This document shows, one piece after another, positions 1 through 6,925 of a stretch of 11,085 nucleotides of DNA. A model generated the notes under the pieces. It had not been told where the DNA came from. It worked only from the letters and a program-made list of their open reading frames with translations, and made no database searches. The stretch is from assembly GCA_031398695.1 (NCBI GenBank), contig JANNNU010000129.1, positions 1 to 11,085 on the forward strand, written 5' to 3'. Made by a program: the position numbers and the translations under genes. Source of the stretch: JAIYDJ01 sp031398695 (lineage in GTDB: Bacteria; Pseudomonadota; Alphaproteobacteria; Rhodobacterales; Rhodobacteraceae). Each line of letters opens with the position of its first letter. Position 1 is the first letter of the stretch.

Positions 1-699
1 ATCTATGTCGCCGCGGCGGGCGACATCACGGCGGCAGAACTGGGCGTGCTGCTGGATGATCTGCTGGGCGGGTTGCCTGCAACGGGCGCCCCGTTGCCCG
101 ATCGGGCCGTGCTGCAGGAAAAGGGCGGCGTGATGGTCGCCGATCTGCCGGGGCCTCAATCGGTGGTGCAGTTCGTGCAGAAGGGGGTTGCATTCGACGA
201 CCCGGACTATTTCGCCGTCGTGCTGCTGAACGAGATCCTCGGCGGCGGCCGGTTCGGCGCTCGGCTGATGACCGAGGTGCGTGAAAAGCGCGGATTGACT
301 TATGGCATCGGCACCGGGCTCGCCAGCCTCGATCAGGCGGAGTTTCTGGTCGGTCAGTTCGAAAGCGCCAACGGCAAGGTTGCCGAAGCCATCGCGGTGG
401 TGCGCGCCGAGTGGGCAAAGATAGCGTCCGACGGGGTCACGACTGCGGAGTTAGAGACGGCAAAGACCTTTCTGACCGGCTCTTATCCGCTGCGGTTCGA
501 CGGCAATGCCCAGATCGCCGGAATCCTGGTCGGGATGCAGATGGTCGGCCTGTCGCCAGACTATCCCGCCACGCGGAACGCCAAGGTGGAAGCCGTGACG
601 CTGGCGGACGTGCAGCGGGTGGCCGCCTCGTTCTTTGCGCCGGACGACCTGTTTTTCGTGGTGGTCGGGCAACCTGACGGCGTGATTCCTACCGAATAG
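1..699 (+). CDS. M16-family peptidase-like protein, C-terminal part (5' end outside window)
   Basis: The reading frame is open from base 1 and ends at TAG 697-699, giving the last 232 residues; the true start lies to the left. The segment resembles the C-terminal half of M16B (processing-peptidase / PqqL-like) zinc proteases. It has a hydrophobic LNEILGGGRFGARL stretch followed by TEVREKRGLTYG, matching the family's conserved small-residue loop and the R/Y pair that helps bind substrate, and it ends with the usual 'VTLADVQRVAASFF' helix. The catalytic HxxEH motif belongs to the N-terminal half and would be outside the window, so activity cannot be judged. In many alphaproteobacteria two M16 genes sit side by side, one active and one lacking the zinc motif; this could be either. 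It ends 52 bp before mutL on the same strand. The family call is good; substrate and localisation (often periplasmic or inner-membrane associated) are inference. Confidence 0.85.
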   Translation: MYVAAAGDITAAELGVLLDDLLGGLPATGAPLPDRAVLQEKGGVMVADLPGPQSVVQFVQKGVAFDDPDYFAVVLLNEILGGGRFGARLMTEVREKRGLTYGIGTGLASLDQAEFLVGQFESANGKVAEAIAVVRAEWAKIASDGVTTAELETAKTFLTGSYPLRFDGNAQIAGILVGMQMVGLSPDYPATRNAKVEAVTLADVQRVAASFFAPDDLFFVVVGQPDGVIPTE

Positions 700-732
700 G
701 GCCGCAAGGTTCGGGTAGCCGAATCTGGGCGG

Positions 733-755
733 TCATGCTACCCATGGTGGCATGA
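733..755 (+). promoter_or_regulatory. Stem-loop that includes the mutL start codon
   Basis: Bases 733-742 pair with 746-755 around a 3-nt loop (743-745). All ten positions pair, with one G-U. The 3' arm contains the mutL ATG (752-754) and the only SD-like bases (GGTGG, 746-750). The same bases also form a 6-codon mini-ORF (ATG 735, stop TGA 753-755) whose stop overlaps the mutL start as ATGA. The structure is seen directly; a role in holding back mutL translation, or in coupling it to the mini-ORF, is inference. Confidence 0.4.
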
Positions 756-2560
756 ACACTGCCGCCCCCAAGATAGCCGATGCCGACGGGCGTCCTGTCA
801 TCCGCCAACTGGACGAGTCTGCCATCAACCGCATCGCGGCGGGCGAGGTCGTCGAACGGCCCGCCTCGGCGGTCAAGGAATTGGTCGAAAACGCGCTGGA
901 CGCGGGGGCGACGCGAATCTCGGTCGACTATGCCGATGGTGGCAAGACGCTGATCCGGGTGACGGACGACGGGTGCGGCATGACCGGGGCCGATCTGCCG
1001 CTGGCCTTGTCGCGGCACGCGACGTCCAAGATCGACGGATCGGACCTGCTGGCGATCCGGTCTTTCGGGTTTCGCGGCGAGGCGTTGCCCAGCCTGGGCG
1101 CGGTCGGGCGGTTGGTAATAACTTCGCGCGCATCGGGGCACGAGGCCGTGTCGATGGCCGTGACGGCGGGCCGGATGGGCGACGTGCGCCCGGCGGCCTG
1201 GACGCGCGGCACGATGGTCGAACTACGCGATCTGTTCTATGCCACGCCCGCTCGGCTGAAGTTCCTGCGCACCGACCGCGCCGAGGCGCAGGCGATCTGC
1301 GACGTGGTCCGGCGCTTGGCGATGGCCGAACCGTCGGTCGGCTTTACCCTGCGCGACGTGACGGGCGGTGGGGATGGCCGCGTCATGCTGCGCGCCGATC
1401 CGGTTGCGGCCGGGTTTCTGGAGGCGTTGCAAGGCCGCCTGACGCAGATGCTGGGGGCCGATTTCACCGACAACGCGCTGGCCGTTGATGTCAGCCGCGA
1501 CGGGATGCGGCTGCTGGGGTGGGCCGGGCTGCCGACCTATTCGCGTGGATCGTCGGTGGCGCAGTTTCTGTTCGTCAACGGGCGGCCGGTGCTGGACCGG
1601 ATGCTGTTCGGTGCGTTGCGCGCCGCCTATTTCGACCTGATGAGCCGCGACCGGCATCCGGCGGCGGTGGTGAACCTGCTGTGCGACCCTGAACGGGTGG
1701 ATGTGAACGTGCATCCGGCCAAGTCCGAGGTGCGGTTCCGCGAACCCGAGGCGGCGCGGGGGCTGATCGTGTCGGGGCTGCGCGGTGTTCTGGCCGCTGG
1801 CGCGCAGCGCGCATCCTCGACGGTCGGGAACGGCGTGATGGCCGCGTTTCGCCCCGAGGCACGGGTGTATCAGATGGACCGGCCGTCGCATGCGGCGCTG
1901 ACGCGGGCCGCGGCGTTTCAAGCGCCGGGATTTGCCGAGGCGCCGGCTGCGCGCGTCGAGCCTGATACGGGCGGCGAGGACCGCCCGCTGGGTGCCGCGC
2001 GGGCGCAGGTGCATGAAAACTACATTATCGCGCAGACCGCCAAGGGCCTGGTGATCGTCGATCAGCACGCCGCCCACGAACGGCTGGTCTATGAACGGCT
2101 GAAGCGGCAGATGGCCGATCATGGCGTCGCGGCACAGGCGCTGCTGATCCCCGAAATCGTCGCGTTGTCGCCGGGGGACTGCGCGCGTGTGCTGGCGGCG
2201 GCCGGCATGCTGGCAACAGTCGGTCTGGGGATCGAAGCCTTTGGCGGATCGGCGGTCGCCGTGCGCGAAACCCCTTCGGTGCTGGGCGTGGTCGACGCGG
2301 CGGCACTGCTGGCCGATGTGCTGGACGAATTGGCCGATCACGAGGTTTCGGGGCTGGTGCAGGGCCGGATCGACGCGGTGTTGAGCCGGATGGCCTGTCA
2401 CGGATCGGTCCGCTCGGGCCGGCGCCTGGGGGCGGACGAGATGAACGCGCTGCTGCGCGAGATGGAGGCGACGCCTCTGTCGGGTCAATGCAACCACGGG
2501 CGACCGACGTATGTCGAGTTGTCGCTCACCGACATCGAACGATTGTTCGGGCGTCGATGA
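752..2560 (+). CDS. mutL: DNA mismatch repair protein MutL (endonuclease type)
   Basis: MutL couples mismatch recognition by MutS to strand incision and removal. The protein is 602 aa. The N-terminal GHKL ATPase has IAAGEVVERPASAVKELVEN (28-47, with E43 and N47 equivalent to E. coli E29/N33), DDGCGM, RHATSKI and GFRGEAL, then the transducer motif DVNVHPAKSEVRF. A variable linker (about 345-410) leads to the C-terminal dimerisation/endonuclease domain. That domain has the full metal-binding motif DQHA(x)2E(x)4E (D437, H439, E443, E448), ACHGSVR around C549 and CNHGRP at 580-585. These are the marks of MutLs that nick DNA themselves, as expected in alphaproteobacteria lacking MutH; E. coli MutL has none of them. 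The start at ATG 752 gives the short N-terminal extension ending in RPVIRQLD typical of Rhodobacteraceae. There is no strong ribosome site, and the ATG lies in a stem-loop (733-755). It is followed 10 nt later by rmuC. Confidence 0.97.
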   Translation: MNTAAPKIADADGRPVIRQLDESAINRIAAGEVVERPASAVKELVENALDAGATRISVDYADGGKTLIRVTDDGCGMTGADLPLALSRHATSKIDGSDLLAIRSFGFRGEALPSLGAVGRLVITSRASGHEAVSMAVTAGRMGDVRPAAWTRGTMVELRDLFYATPARLKFLRTDRAEAQAICDVVRRLAMAEPSVGFTLRDVTGGGDGRVMLRADPVAAGFLEALQGRLTQMLGADFTDNALAVDVSRDGMRLLGWAGLPTYSRGSSVAQFLFVNGRPVLDRMLFGALRAAYFDLMSRDRHPAAVVNLLCDPERVDVNVHPAKSEVRFREPEAARGLIVSGLRGVLAAGAQRASSTVGNGVMAAFRPEARVYQMDRPSHAALTRAAAFQAPGFAEAPAARVEPDTGGEDRPLGAARAQVHENYIIAQTAKGLVIVDQHAAHERLVYERLKRQMADHGVAAQALLIPEIVALSPGDCARVLAAAGMLATVGLGIEAFGGSAVAVRETPSVLGVVDAAALLADVLDELADHEVSGLVQGRIDAVLSRMACHGSVRSGRRLGADEMNALLREMEATPLSGQCNHGRPTYVELSLTDIERLFGRR

Positions 2561-2570
2561 AAGGCCTGTT

Positions 2571-3719
2571 ATGATCACGTTGTTCGGGGTCAGCTATGCG
2601 TGGAACGCACCCGAGGTTCTGCTTCTCGGCGGGGCGGCTCTGGTGTTGCTGCTGCTGCTTTTGTTGACGCTGCGCGCGGCGGGGCGGGCGGCGTCGATGG
2701 TTGCGCCGCTGTCGCGCGATGTGGGCTGGATGGCGGGCCGGGTTCAGGCGCTGTCCGACGGGCAAGAGCGGCTTGCCGGCGGCTTGCATCACGTGTCGGA
2801 GGCGCAGGCGGTCAGCCAGTCGGCGATGCTGCAGGTTATGGAACAGCGGCTGGCCGAAGTCAGCCGCAGCATGGGCGAGACGCTCGTCGGCACCTCGACC
2901 CGCACCGCGCGATCCTTGGGCGAGTTGCAGCAACGGCTGGAAACCATCGACCGCGCCCAAGCCAACATCGAAAAGCTGTCAGGCAACGTGCTGTCGTTGC
3001 AGGATATCTTGTCGAACAAGCAGACTCGCGGGGCGTTCGGCGAGATTCAGCTGCACGATATCGTCGTCAAGGCATTGCCGTCGGACGCCTACACGATGCA
3101 GGCGACGCTGTCGAATGGCAAGCGGGCCGATTGCCTGATCCACCTGCCGAACCCGCCCGGCCCCATCGTGATCGACGCAAAGTTCCCGCTGGAAGCCTAC
3201 GAGGCGATCCGTCGGGCCGACACTCCGCGCGCCGCGACGGAGGCTGCGCAGCAGATGCGGGTGGCGGTGCGGGCGCATATCCGGGCGATCTCCGAGAAAT
3301 ACATCCTCGAAGGCGAGACGGCGGATGGCGCGCTGATGTTCCTGCCATCGGAAGCCGTCTATGCCGAACTGCACGCGAACTTCCCCGAGGTGGTGCGCGA
3401 CGGCTTTGCCGCGCGGGTGTGGATCGTGTCGCCGACCACCTGCATGGCGACGCTGAACACCATGCGGGCGGTGCTGAAGGATGCGCGAATGCGCGAGCAG
3501 GCAGGGGCGATCCGGCGCGAGTTGGGCGAGCTTTACAAGGACGTCGAGCGGCTGGGCGAACGGGTCGGCAACCTCGATCGCCATTTCGGACAGGCGGCGA
3601 AGGATATCGAAGAGATCAAGATCTCTTCCGACAAAGCCGGCAAGCGGGCGCGCCGGCTGGACAATTTCGACTTCGAGGAACTCGCCGTGCCGGTCATCCC
3701 GCCACAGGCCGCCGAATGA
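2571..3719 (+). CDS. rmuC: DNA recombination protein RmuC
   Basis: RmuC-family proteins limit inversions and other rearrangements at short repeats and are predicted nucleases of the PD-(D/E)XK fold; the biochemical activity is not well defined. The chosen start ATG 2571 gives 382 aa, is preceded by AAAGG (2560-2564), and begins just after the mutL stop; a longer in-frame start at 2511 would lie inside mutL and is unlikely. Residues 16-34 form a very leucine-rich membrane segment (L26-L32 is a run of seven Leu), so the protein is probably inner-membrane anchored. A coiled-coil-prone region (about 60-150) follows. The nuclease-like core has RGAFGE (153-158), a K-R-A-D-C-L-I-H strand, and the RmuC signature VIDAKFPLEAY with D202 and K204. 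A second helical region (about 320-365) lies near the C-terminus. Length is somewhat below E. coli RmuC (about 475 aa), mainly through a shorter coiled coil. The stop overlaps the hutD start. Confidence 0.93.
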   Translation: MITLFGVSYAWNAPEVLLLGGAALVLLLLLLLTLRAAGRAASMVAPLSRDVGWMAGRVQALSDGQERLAGGLHHVSEAQAVSQSAMLQVMEQRLAEVSRSMGETLVGTSTRTARSLGELQQRLETIDRAQANIEKLSGNVLSLQDILSNKQTRGAFGEIQLHDIVVKALPSDAYTMQATLSNGKRADCLIHLPNPPGPIVIDAKFPLEAYEAIRRADTPRAATEAAQQMRVAVRAHIRAISEKYILEGETADGALMFLPSEAVYAELHANFPEVVRDGFAARVWIVSPTTCMATLNTMRAVLKDARMREQAGAIRRELGELYKDVERLGERVGNLDRHFGQAAKDIEEIKISSDKAGKRARRLDNFDFEELAVPVIPPQAAE

Positions 3720-4210
3720 GGCACCTGACGGCCGCCCACTACACGGCGATGCCATGGGCCAACGGGCGCGGCACCACGACCGAGTTGATCCGGGTCGCGC
3801 GAGACGGCGCGCTGGACTGGCGGCTGTCGATCGCGCAGGTGGTCGAGGACGGGCCCTTCTCGGTCCTGCCCGGCATCGCGCGAAACCTGACGGTGATCGA
3901 GGGGCCGGGGTTCGATCTGGTCGGGCCGGACATGCGTCTGCGCGCGGCGCTGTTGGAGCCTGTGGGATTTTCGGGCTACCACCAGATTGCTGCCGAAGGC
4001 GTCACCGGTCCTTCGGTCGATTTCAACGTGATGACTGCAGGGCGCCCCGCGCGCGTTGCTGTTGTCCGCGGCGAGGCCGTGCTCGACCCGTCGGGGGACG
4101 TGCTGTGCGTGCTGGCTTTGGCCGTGCCGGGCTGGGCGCGCCATGATCTGGCTGTCACCGACACACCTTTGGCCGTTTCGGGTTTGGCCGTGGCGGTCTG
4201 GATCGGCTAG
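3716..4210 (+). CDS. HutD/Ves-family protein
   Basis: The protein is 164 aa; its ATG (3716) overlaps the rmuC stop as ATGA, implying translational coupling. The N-terminus has PWANGRGTTTEL (13-24), close to the family signature PWKNGGGTTREI, followed by DWRLSIAQVVEDGPFSVLPGIARNLTVIEG, typical of the HutD double-stranded beta-helix (cupin-like) fold. HutD is found in histidine-utilisation operons of pseudomonads, where it seems to act as a governor of pathway output; E. coli Ves is a related protein of unclear function. No hutU, hutH or hutI gene is present here, so a role in histidine breakdown is not supported by context, and I give no symbol. The first conserved Gly pair is changed (NGRG instead of NGGG). 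It ends 7 bp from the convergent chrR stop. Confidence 0.85.
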   Translation: MRHLTAAHYTAMPWANGRGTTTELIRVARDGALDWRLSIAQVVEDGPFSVLPGIARNLTVIEGPGFDLVGPDMRLRAALLEPVGFSGYHQIAAEGVTGPSVDFNVMTAGRPARVAVVRGEAVLDPSGDVLCVLALAVPGWARHDLAVTDTPLAVSGLAVAVWIG

Positions 4211-4217
4211 CCCGCCG

Positions 4218-4856
4218 TCAAATCCGGAAGAACGGCTGTGCCAGGCGCGGGATCAGGCTGTGGAAGCGCAAGCGCGCGTCGGTGGCGGCAAGGCATATGC
4301 AATCTGCGCCCGCCTCGGCAACGGGCGTGTGATCCAGCGATTCGGTCGCGATTTCGACATCGCCCGGGCCGAACCGGTCGGTGCTGTCGCGAAAGGCACC
4401 TTGCAGCACCAGCGTCAACTCCAGCCCCCGGTGGCCGTGGTCGGGCATCGACTGCCCGGCCGGTATGTGCAGCAGCCGCACGGTGGCGCCGTCCGCCGTC
4501 GGCAGAATGGCCTGGCGTACCCCCATGCCCACCGAACGCCATTTCACGTGGTCGATGTCACCGCCGACATAGTCCTGCACCGGTGCGGGTAGCATGCCGC
4601 GCGCGCGGCGGCGCACCGGAGCTGACTCGGGCTCGCCCAGCCGCGCGAGGGTTGCGGCCAGACTGTCTTCGCCGACCGGCACCGCTTCGCCCGTGTCCAG
4701 CACCGCACCGCCGACGGCCTCGAACGTGGCCAGTGCCGCGCGACATTCGCTGCACAGCGACACGTGGGTGGCGACCACAAGCGAAAAGGCCTCGGGCAGG
4801 GCGCCTGCCGCGTAGGCCATCATCAACTGGTCGGTAAGGTGGTGGCGAATGGTCAT
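4218..4856 (-). CDS. chrR: Zinc-binding anti-sigma factor ChrR
   Basis: ChrR holds the ECF sigma factor RpoE inactive in the cytoplasm and lets it go when singlet oxygen is present. The protein is 212 aa from ATG 4856 (MTIRHH...), preceded by GAAGG; a TTG five codons earlier would also be in frame but is not needed. The N-terminal zinc anti-sigma domain has H6, H31, C35 and C38, the same numbers as the four zinc ligands of R. sphaeroides ChrR. The C-terminal domain is a cupin with a second metal site: H140, H142, E146 (in PDHGHRGLE) and H176. It also has the conserved DCICLAATD (C186, C188) and ends QPFFRI, as in ChrR. From family knowledge, the N-terminal domain alone is enough to inhibit sigma-E, while the cupin is needed for the singlet-oxygen response. 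It starts 11 nt after the rpoE stop, in one operon with it. Confidence 0.96.
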   Translation of the reverse strand: MTIRHHLTDQLMMAYAAGALPEAFSLVVATHVSLCSECRAALATFEAVGGAVLDTGEAVPVGEDSLAATLARLGEPESAPVRRRARGMLPAPVQDYVGGDIDHVKWRSVGMGVRQAILPTADGATVRLLHIPAGQSMPDHGHRGLELTLVLQGAFRDSTDRFGPGDVEIATESLDHTPVAEAGADCICLAATDARLRFHSLIPRLAQPFFRI

Positions 4857-4867
4857 CAGGGGTGCCT

Positions 4868-5413
4868 TCAACTCATCTGGTGGCGCAGGCGTTCCAGCGC
4901 CAGGCGGATACGGGACTTGATCGTGCCAAGCGGCAGACCGGTTTCAAGGGCGATTTCCGAATGGGACAGATCGCCATAGTACGCGCGCTCGATCAACGCG
5001 CGCTGTTTGTCGGGCAGGGTGGCCAATGCCGCGCCAAGCCGCAGATTCTCCTGCGCGACTTCATAGACTTCGGCCTGATCCGGCTCGGTGTCGGGGCCCC
5101 AGTCCAGTGCCTCGGGCTCGGGTCTGCGGGCGCGGCGGATCGCATCGATCCGCCGGTTGCGGGCAATGGTGAACACCCACGTCGCCACGGACGCGCGGGC
5201 TGGATCGAACTGTTCTGCCTTCTGCCACAGCGTTGCCATCACATCCTGCGCACATTCCTCTGCCAGCGTCGCGCTCGCCCCCGATTTCATCAGGAAAGCC
5301 TTGATCCGCGGCGCGAAATGGCGGAACAGAACGGCGAACGCCGCCTTGTCTTGCGCATCCCGAACCCGGAGCATCAGCGATACCCAATCTGTCTCTGCGT
5401 GTTCGACCGTCAC
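4868..5413 (-). CDS. rpoE: ECF sigma factor RpoE (sigma-E, singlet oxygen response)
   Basis: This sigma factor directs RNA polymerase to TGATCC-type promoters when released from ChrR. I place the start at GTG 5413: GGAAAGG lies 5 nt upstream and the product is 181 aa (MTVEHAETDWVSLML...), the usual length for this group. The frame stays open upstream to 5611, with an in-frame ATG at 5518, but that would add 35 residues with no family counterpart. Region 2 covers about residues 20-95 (ECAQDVMATLWQKA, FTIARNRRID) and region 4 about 125-180 (HTH DLSHSEIALETGLPLGTIKS). K38 and M42, the residues whose substitution in the R. sphaeroides protein weakens ChrR binding (from memory), are present at the same numbers, which also supports the GTG start. 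The TGA stop lies 11 nt before chrR. A TGATCC-N18-TAATCA promoter upstream (5523-5552) indicates autoregulation. Confidence 0.96.
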   Translation of the reverse strand: MTVEHAETDWVSLMLRVRDAQDKAAFAVLFRHFAPRIKAFLMKSGASATLAEECAQDVMATLWQKAEQFDPARASVATWVFTIARNRRIDAIRRARRPEPEALDWGPDTEPDQAEVYEVAQENLRLGAALATLPDKQRALIERAYYGDLSHSEIALETGLPLGTIKSRIRLALERLRHQMS

Positions 5414-5418
5414 GAAAA

Positions 5419-5425
5419 CCTTTCC
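5419..5425 (-). promoter_or_regulatory. Ribosome binding site deciding the rpoE GTG start
   Basis: On the minus strand GGAAAGG is followed by 5 nt and then GTG (5413-5411). It is the only good SD-like sequence near an in-frame start; the ATG at 5518 has no purine-rich site at suitable spacing. It therefore supports the 181-residue form of RpoE. Confidence 0.7.
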
Positions 5426-5522
5426 CCCGGGCGAAGCCAGTCGATTTGCAGCGACCGTGCGGGCCAGCCTGTAAATCGGTCCCTGCGTTTTCTCTGCCAA
5501 GGCGGTGTTCGTCAACATGCCA

Positions 5523-5552
5523 TGATTACGTGCCGCCGGACAGGTTGGATCA
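5523..5552 (-). promoter_or_regulatory. Sigma-E promoter of rpoE-chrR
   Basis: On the minus strand the -35 hexamer TGATCC (5552-5547) is followed by 18 nt and the -10-like TAATCA (5528-5523). TGATCC is the published -35 of R. sphaeroides sigma-E promoters, whose -10 begins TAA. Transcription should start near 5517, giving a leader of about 104 nt before the GTG at 5413. An in-frame ATG (5518) lies almost at the predicted start point. Autoregulation of rpoE by its own product is known in R. sphaeroides; here it is inferred from the motif. Confidence 0.8.
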
Positions 5553-5572
5553 CTGTTGCGTGAGATTTCGTT

Positions 5573-5602
5573 TGATCCGAAGCGGCTTACCGGCCGTAAT
5601 TC
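5573..5602 (+). promoter_or_regulatory. Sigma-E promoter of the ufaD-DUF1365-MFS-DUF3833-SDR operon
   Basis: TGATCC (5573-5578), 18 nt, then TAATTC (5597-5602). This has the same -35, spacer and TAAT as the promoter on the other strand; the two -35 boxes lie back to back, 20 bp apart. Transcription should start around 5607-5609, leaving a leader of about 22 nt that carries AAGGA (5618-5622), 7 nt before the ATG at 5630. This places the whole rightward operon under RpoE control (inference from motif and position). Confidence 0.82.
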
Positions 5603-5629
5603 TTCTGACACAGCACCAAGGACCCCTTC

Positions 5630-6925
5630 ATGCCGTTTGAGACCCCTGCCGGACCGCCCCGTCGTATCGCCGTGATCGGGGGGGGCGTTTCAGGCATGGC
5701 GGCGGCGCATCTGCTGGCCGAAGACAGCGCCGTCGTGCTGTTCGAGGCCGAAGGTCGGCTGGGTGGCCATGCGCGCACCAGGCTGGCGGGCAAGCGGGGC
5801 GATCAGCCGGTGGATACCGGGTTCATCGTGTTCAACCGGGTCAACTATCCGCATCTGGTCCGGCTTTTCGAAAAGCTCGACGTGCCGGTTGCGAAAAGTA
5901 ACATGAGCTTTGGCGCGTCGATCAACGGCGGATGGCTCGAATACGGGTTGAAGGACCTGAACGCGGTCTTTGCGCAGCGGATGAACATCGCGCGACCGCG
6001 CTATGCCCGGCTGATCCGCGACATCCTGCACTTCAACAAGCATGGGCTTGCACTGGCCGATGATCCGGCGATGACGGTCGGAGATCTGCTTGCGCGGTTG
6101 GGCACGGGGACGTGGTTTCGCGACTATTATCTGCTGCCGATGTCGGGGGCAATCTGGTCGACCCCGTCGCTGGGCATCCTCGACTTTCCGGCGCAGGCGA
6201 TGATGCGGTTCTTTCAGAACCACGCGTTGCTGTCGGCGCGCAACCAGCATCAGTGGTATACCGTGCAGGGCGGGTCGATCGAGTATGTCCGGCGGCTGCA
6301 GGCCGCCATGGTGGGGCAGGGGGTCGATCTGCGGCTGGGGGCATCGGTGCAGGCCGTCAGCCGGGTTGCGGGTGGCGTGCTGGTGCGGGCGCACGGTGGT
6401 GAGCCGGAGTTGTTCGACGAGGTGGTGTTCGCCACGCATGCTGACGACAGCCTGGCGATGCTGGCCGATGCCAGCCCCGCTGAACGGGCCGCGTTGGGGG
6501 CGGTGCGCTATCAGCCGAACACCGCTGTCCTGCACGCCGACCCGGCGATGATGCCGAAAAGCCGGCGCGCCTGGGCCAGTTGGGTCTATGCGCATGACGA
6601 GGGCGATGCGACGGACTGCATCCATCTGACCTACTGGATGAACTCGTTGCAGCCGATCCCGATGGACGACCCGCTGTTCGTCACGCTCAACGCGCCGCGC
6701 GCGATCCGCGACGAGTTGATCCATGACACCGTGACCTTCCGGCATCCGGTCTACGACCTCGGCACGTTGCGCGCGCAAACCGAGGTCAGGGCAATGAACG
6801 GCACGGCGAACACCTGGTTCTGCGGCGCATGGATGCGCAACGGGTTTCATGAGGACGGGTTTGCCAGCGCCGTCGATGTGATCGAGGCGCGCCGGGCAGG
6901 ACTGGTCGCGCGGGCGGTGGCATGA
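5630..6925 (+). CDS. ufaD: FAD-dependent flavin amine oxidase-like protein, UfaD-type
   Basis: The protein is 431 aa, with ATG 5630 behind AAGGA. The N-terminus is a Rossmann FAD site: IAVIGGGVSG (13-22) and the second strand ending in E39 (LFEAEGRLGGHAR), then the family stretch VDTGFIVFNRVNYPHL. The C-terminus has the closing FAD motif WFCGAWMRNGFHEDGFASA. This is the COG2907-type protein that commonly travels with a DUF1365 gene. The R. sphaeroides protein in the same position (RSP_1091, from memory) is UfaD. It introduces a second double bond into a methylated fatty acyl chain of phospholipids during furan fatty acid synthesis, after the methylase UfaM. UfaM is not in this window. Related proteins also occur with cyclopropane synthases, so the exact reaction is inferred from position and family. 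It leads the sigma-E-driven operon and overlaps the next gene by ATGA. Codons 17-19, in the FAD loop, contain a run of eight G. Confidence 0.86.
   Translation: MPFETPAGPPRRIAVIGGGVSGMAAAHLLAEDSAVVLFEAEGRLGGHARTRLAGKRGDQPVDTGFIVFNRVNYPHLVRLFEKLDVPVAKSNMSFGASINGGWLEYGLKDLNAVFAQRMNIARPRYARLIRDILHFNKHGLALADDPAMTVGDLLARLGTGTWFRDYYLLPMSGAIWSTPSLGILDFPAQAMMRFFQNHALLSARNQHQWYTVQGGSIEYVRRLQAAMVGQGVDLRLGASVQAVSRVAGGVLVRAHGGEPELFDEVVFATHADDSLAMLADASPAERAALGAVRYQPNTAVLHADPAMMPKSRRAWASWVYAHDEGDATDCIHLTYWMNSLQPIPMDDPLFVTLNAPRAIRDELIHDTVTFRHPVYDLGTLRAQTEVRAMNGTANTWFCGAWMRNGFHEDGFASAVDVIEARRAGLVARAVA
5678..5685 (+). repeat. Eight-G homopolymer in the FAD-motif codons of ufaD
   Basis: Bases 5678-5685 are all G and encode G17, G18 and the first two bases of G19 of the FAD loop. 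No other run this long was noticed in the window. A one-base slip here would abolish the protein near its start. Whether it varies in nature is unknown. Confidence 0.6.

Noticed and set aside
710..723. TTCGG-GTAG-CCGAA hairpin after the M16 gene as a terminator
   Set aside because: Only 5 bp with no T-run; too weak to support.
2511..2570. rmuC beginning inside mutL at 2511
   Set aside because: The extra 20 residues are the out-of-frame mutL end; ATG 2571 has AAAGG and gives the expected membrane segment at the N-terminus.
4192..4216. GGCGG...CCGCC inverted repeat between the convergent hutD and chrR ends, possible terminator
   Set aside because: The stem is only 5 bp with a 15-nt loop and there is no T-run on either side; short GC stems are expected by chance at this base composition.
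4857..4871. Longer chrR start at TTG 4871
   Set aside because: ATG 4856 has a GAAGG site and gives zinc-ligand numbering equal to the R. sphaeroides protein (H6, H31, C35, C38).
5414..5611. rpoE beginning at 5611, a 247-residue form
   Set aside because: It would begin upstream of the rpoE promoter and span both promoters; the extra residues have no family counterpart.
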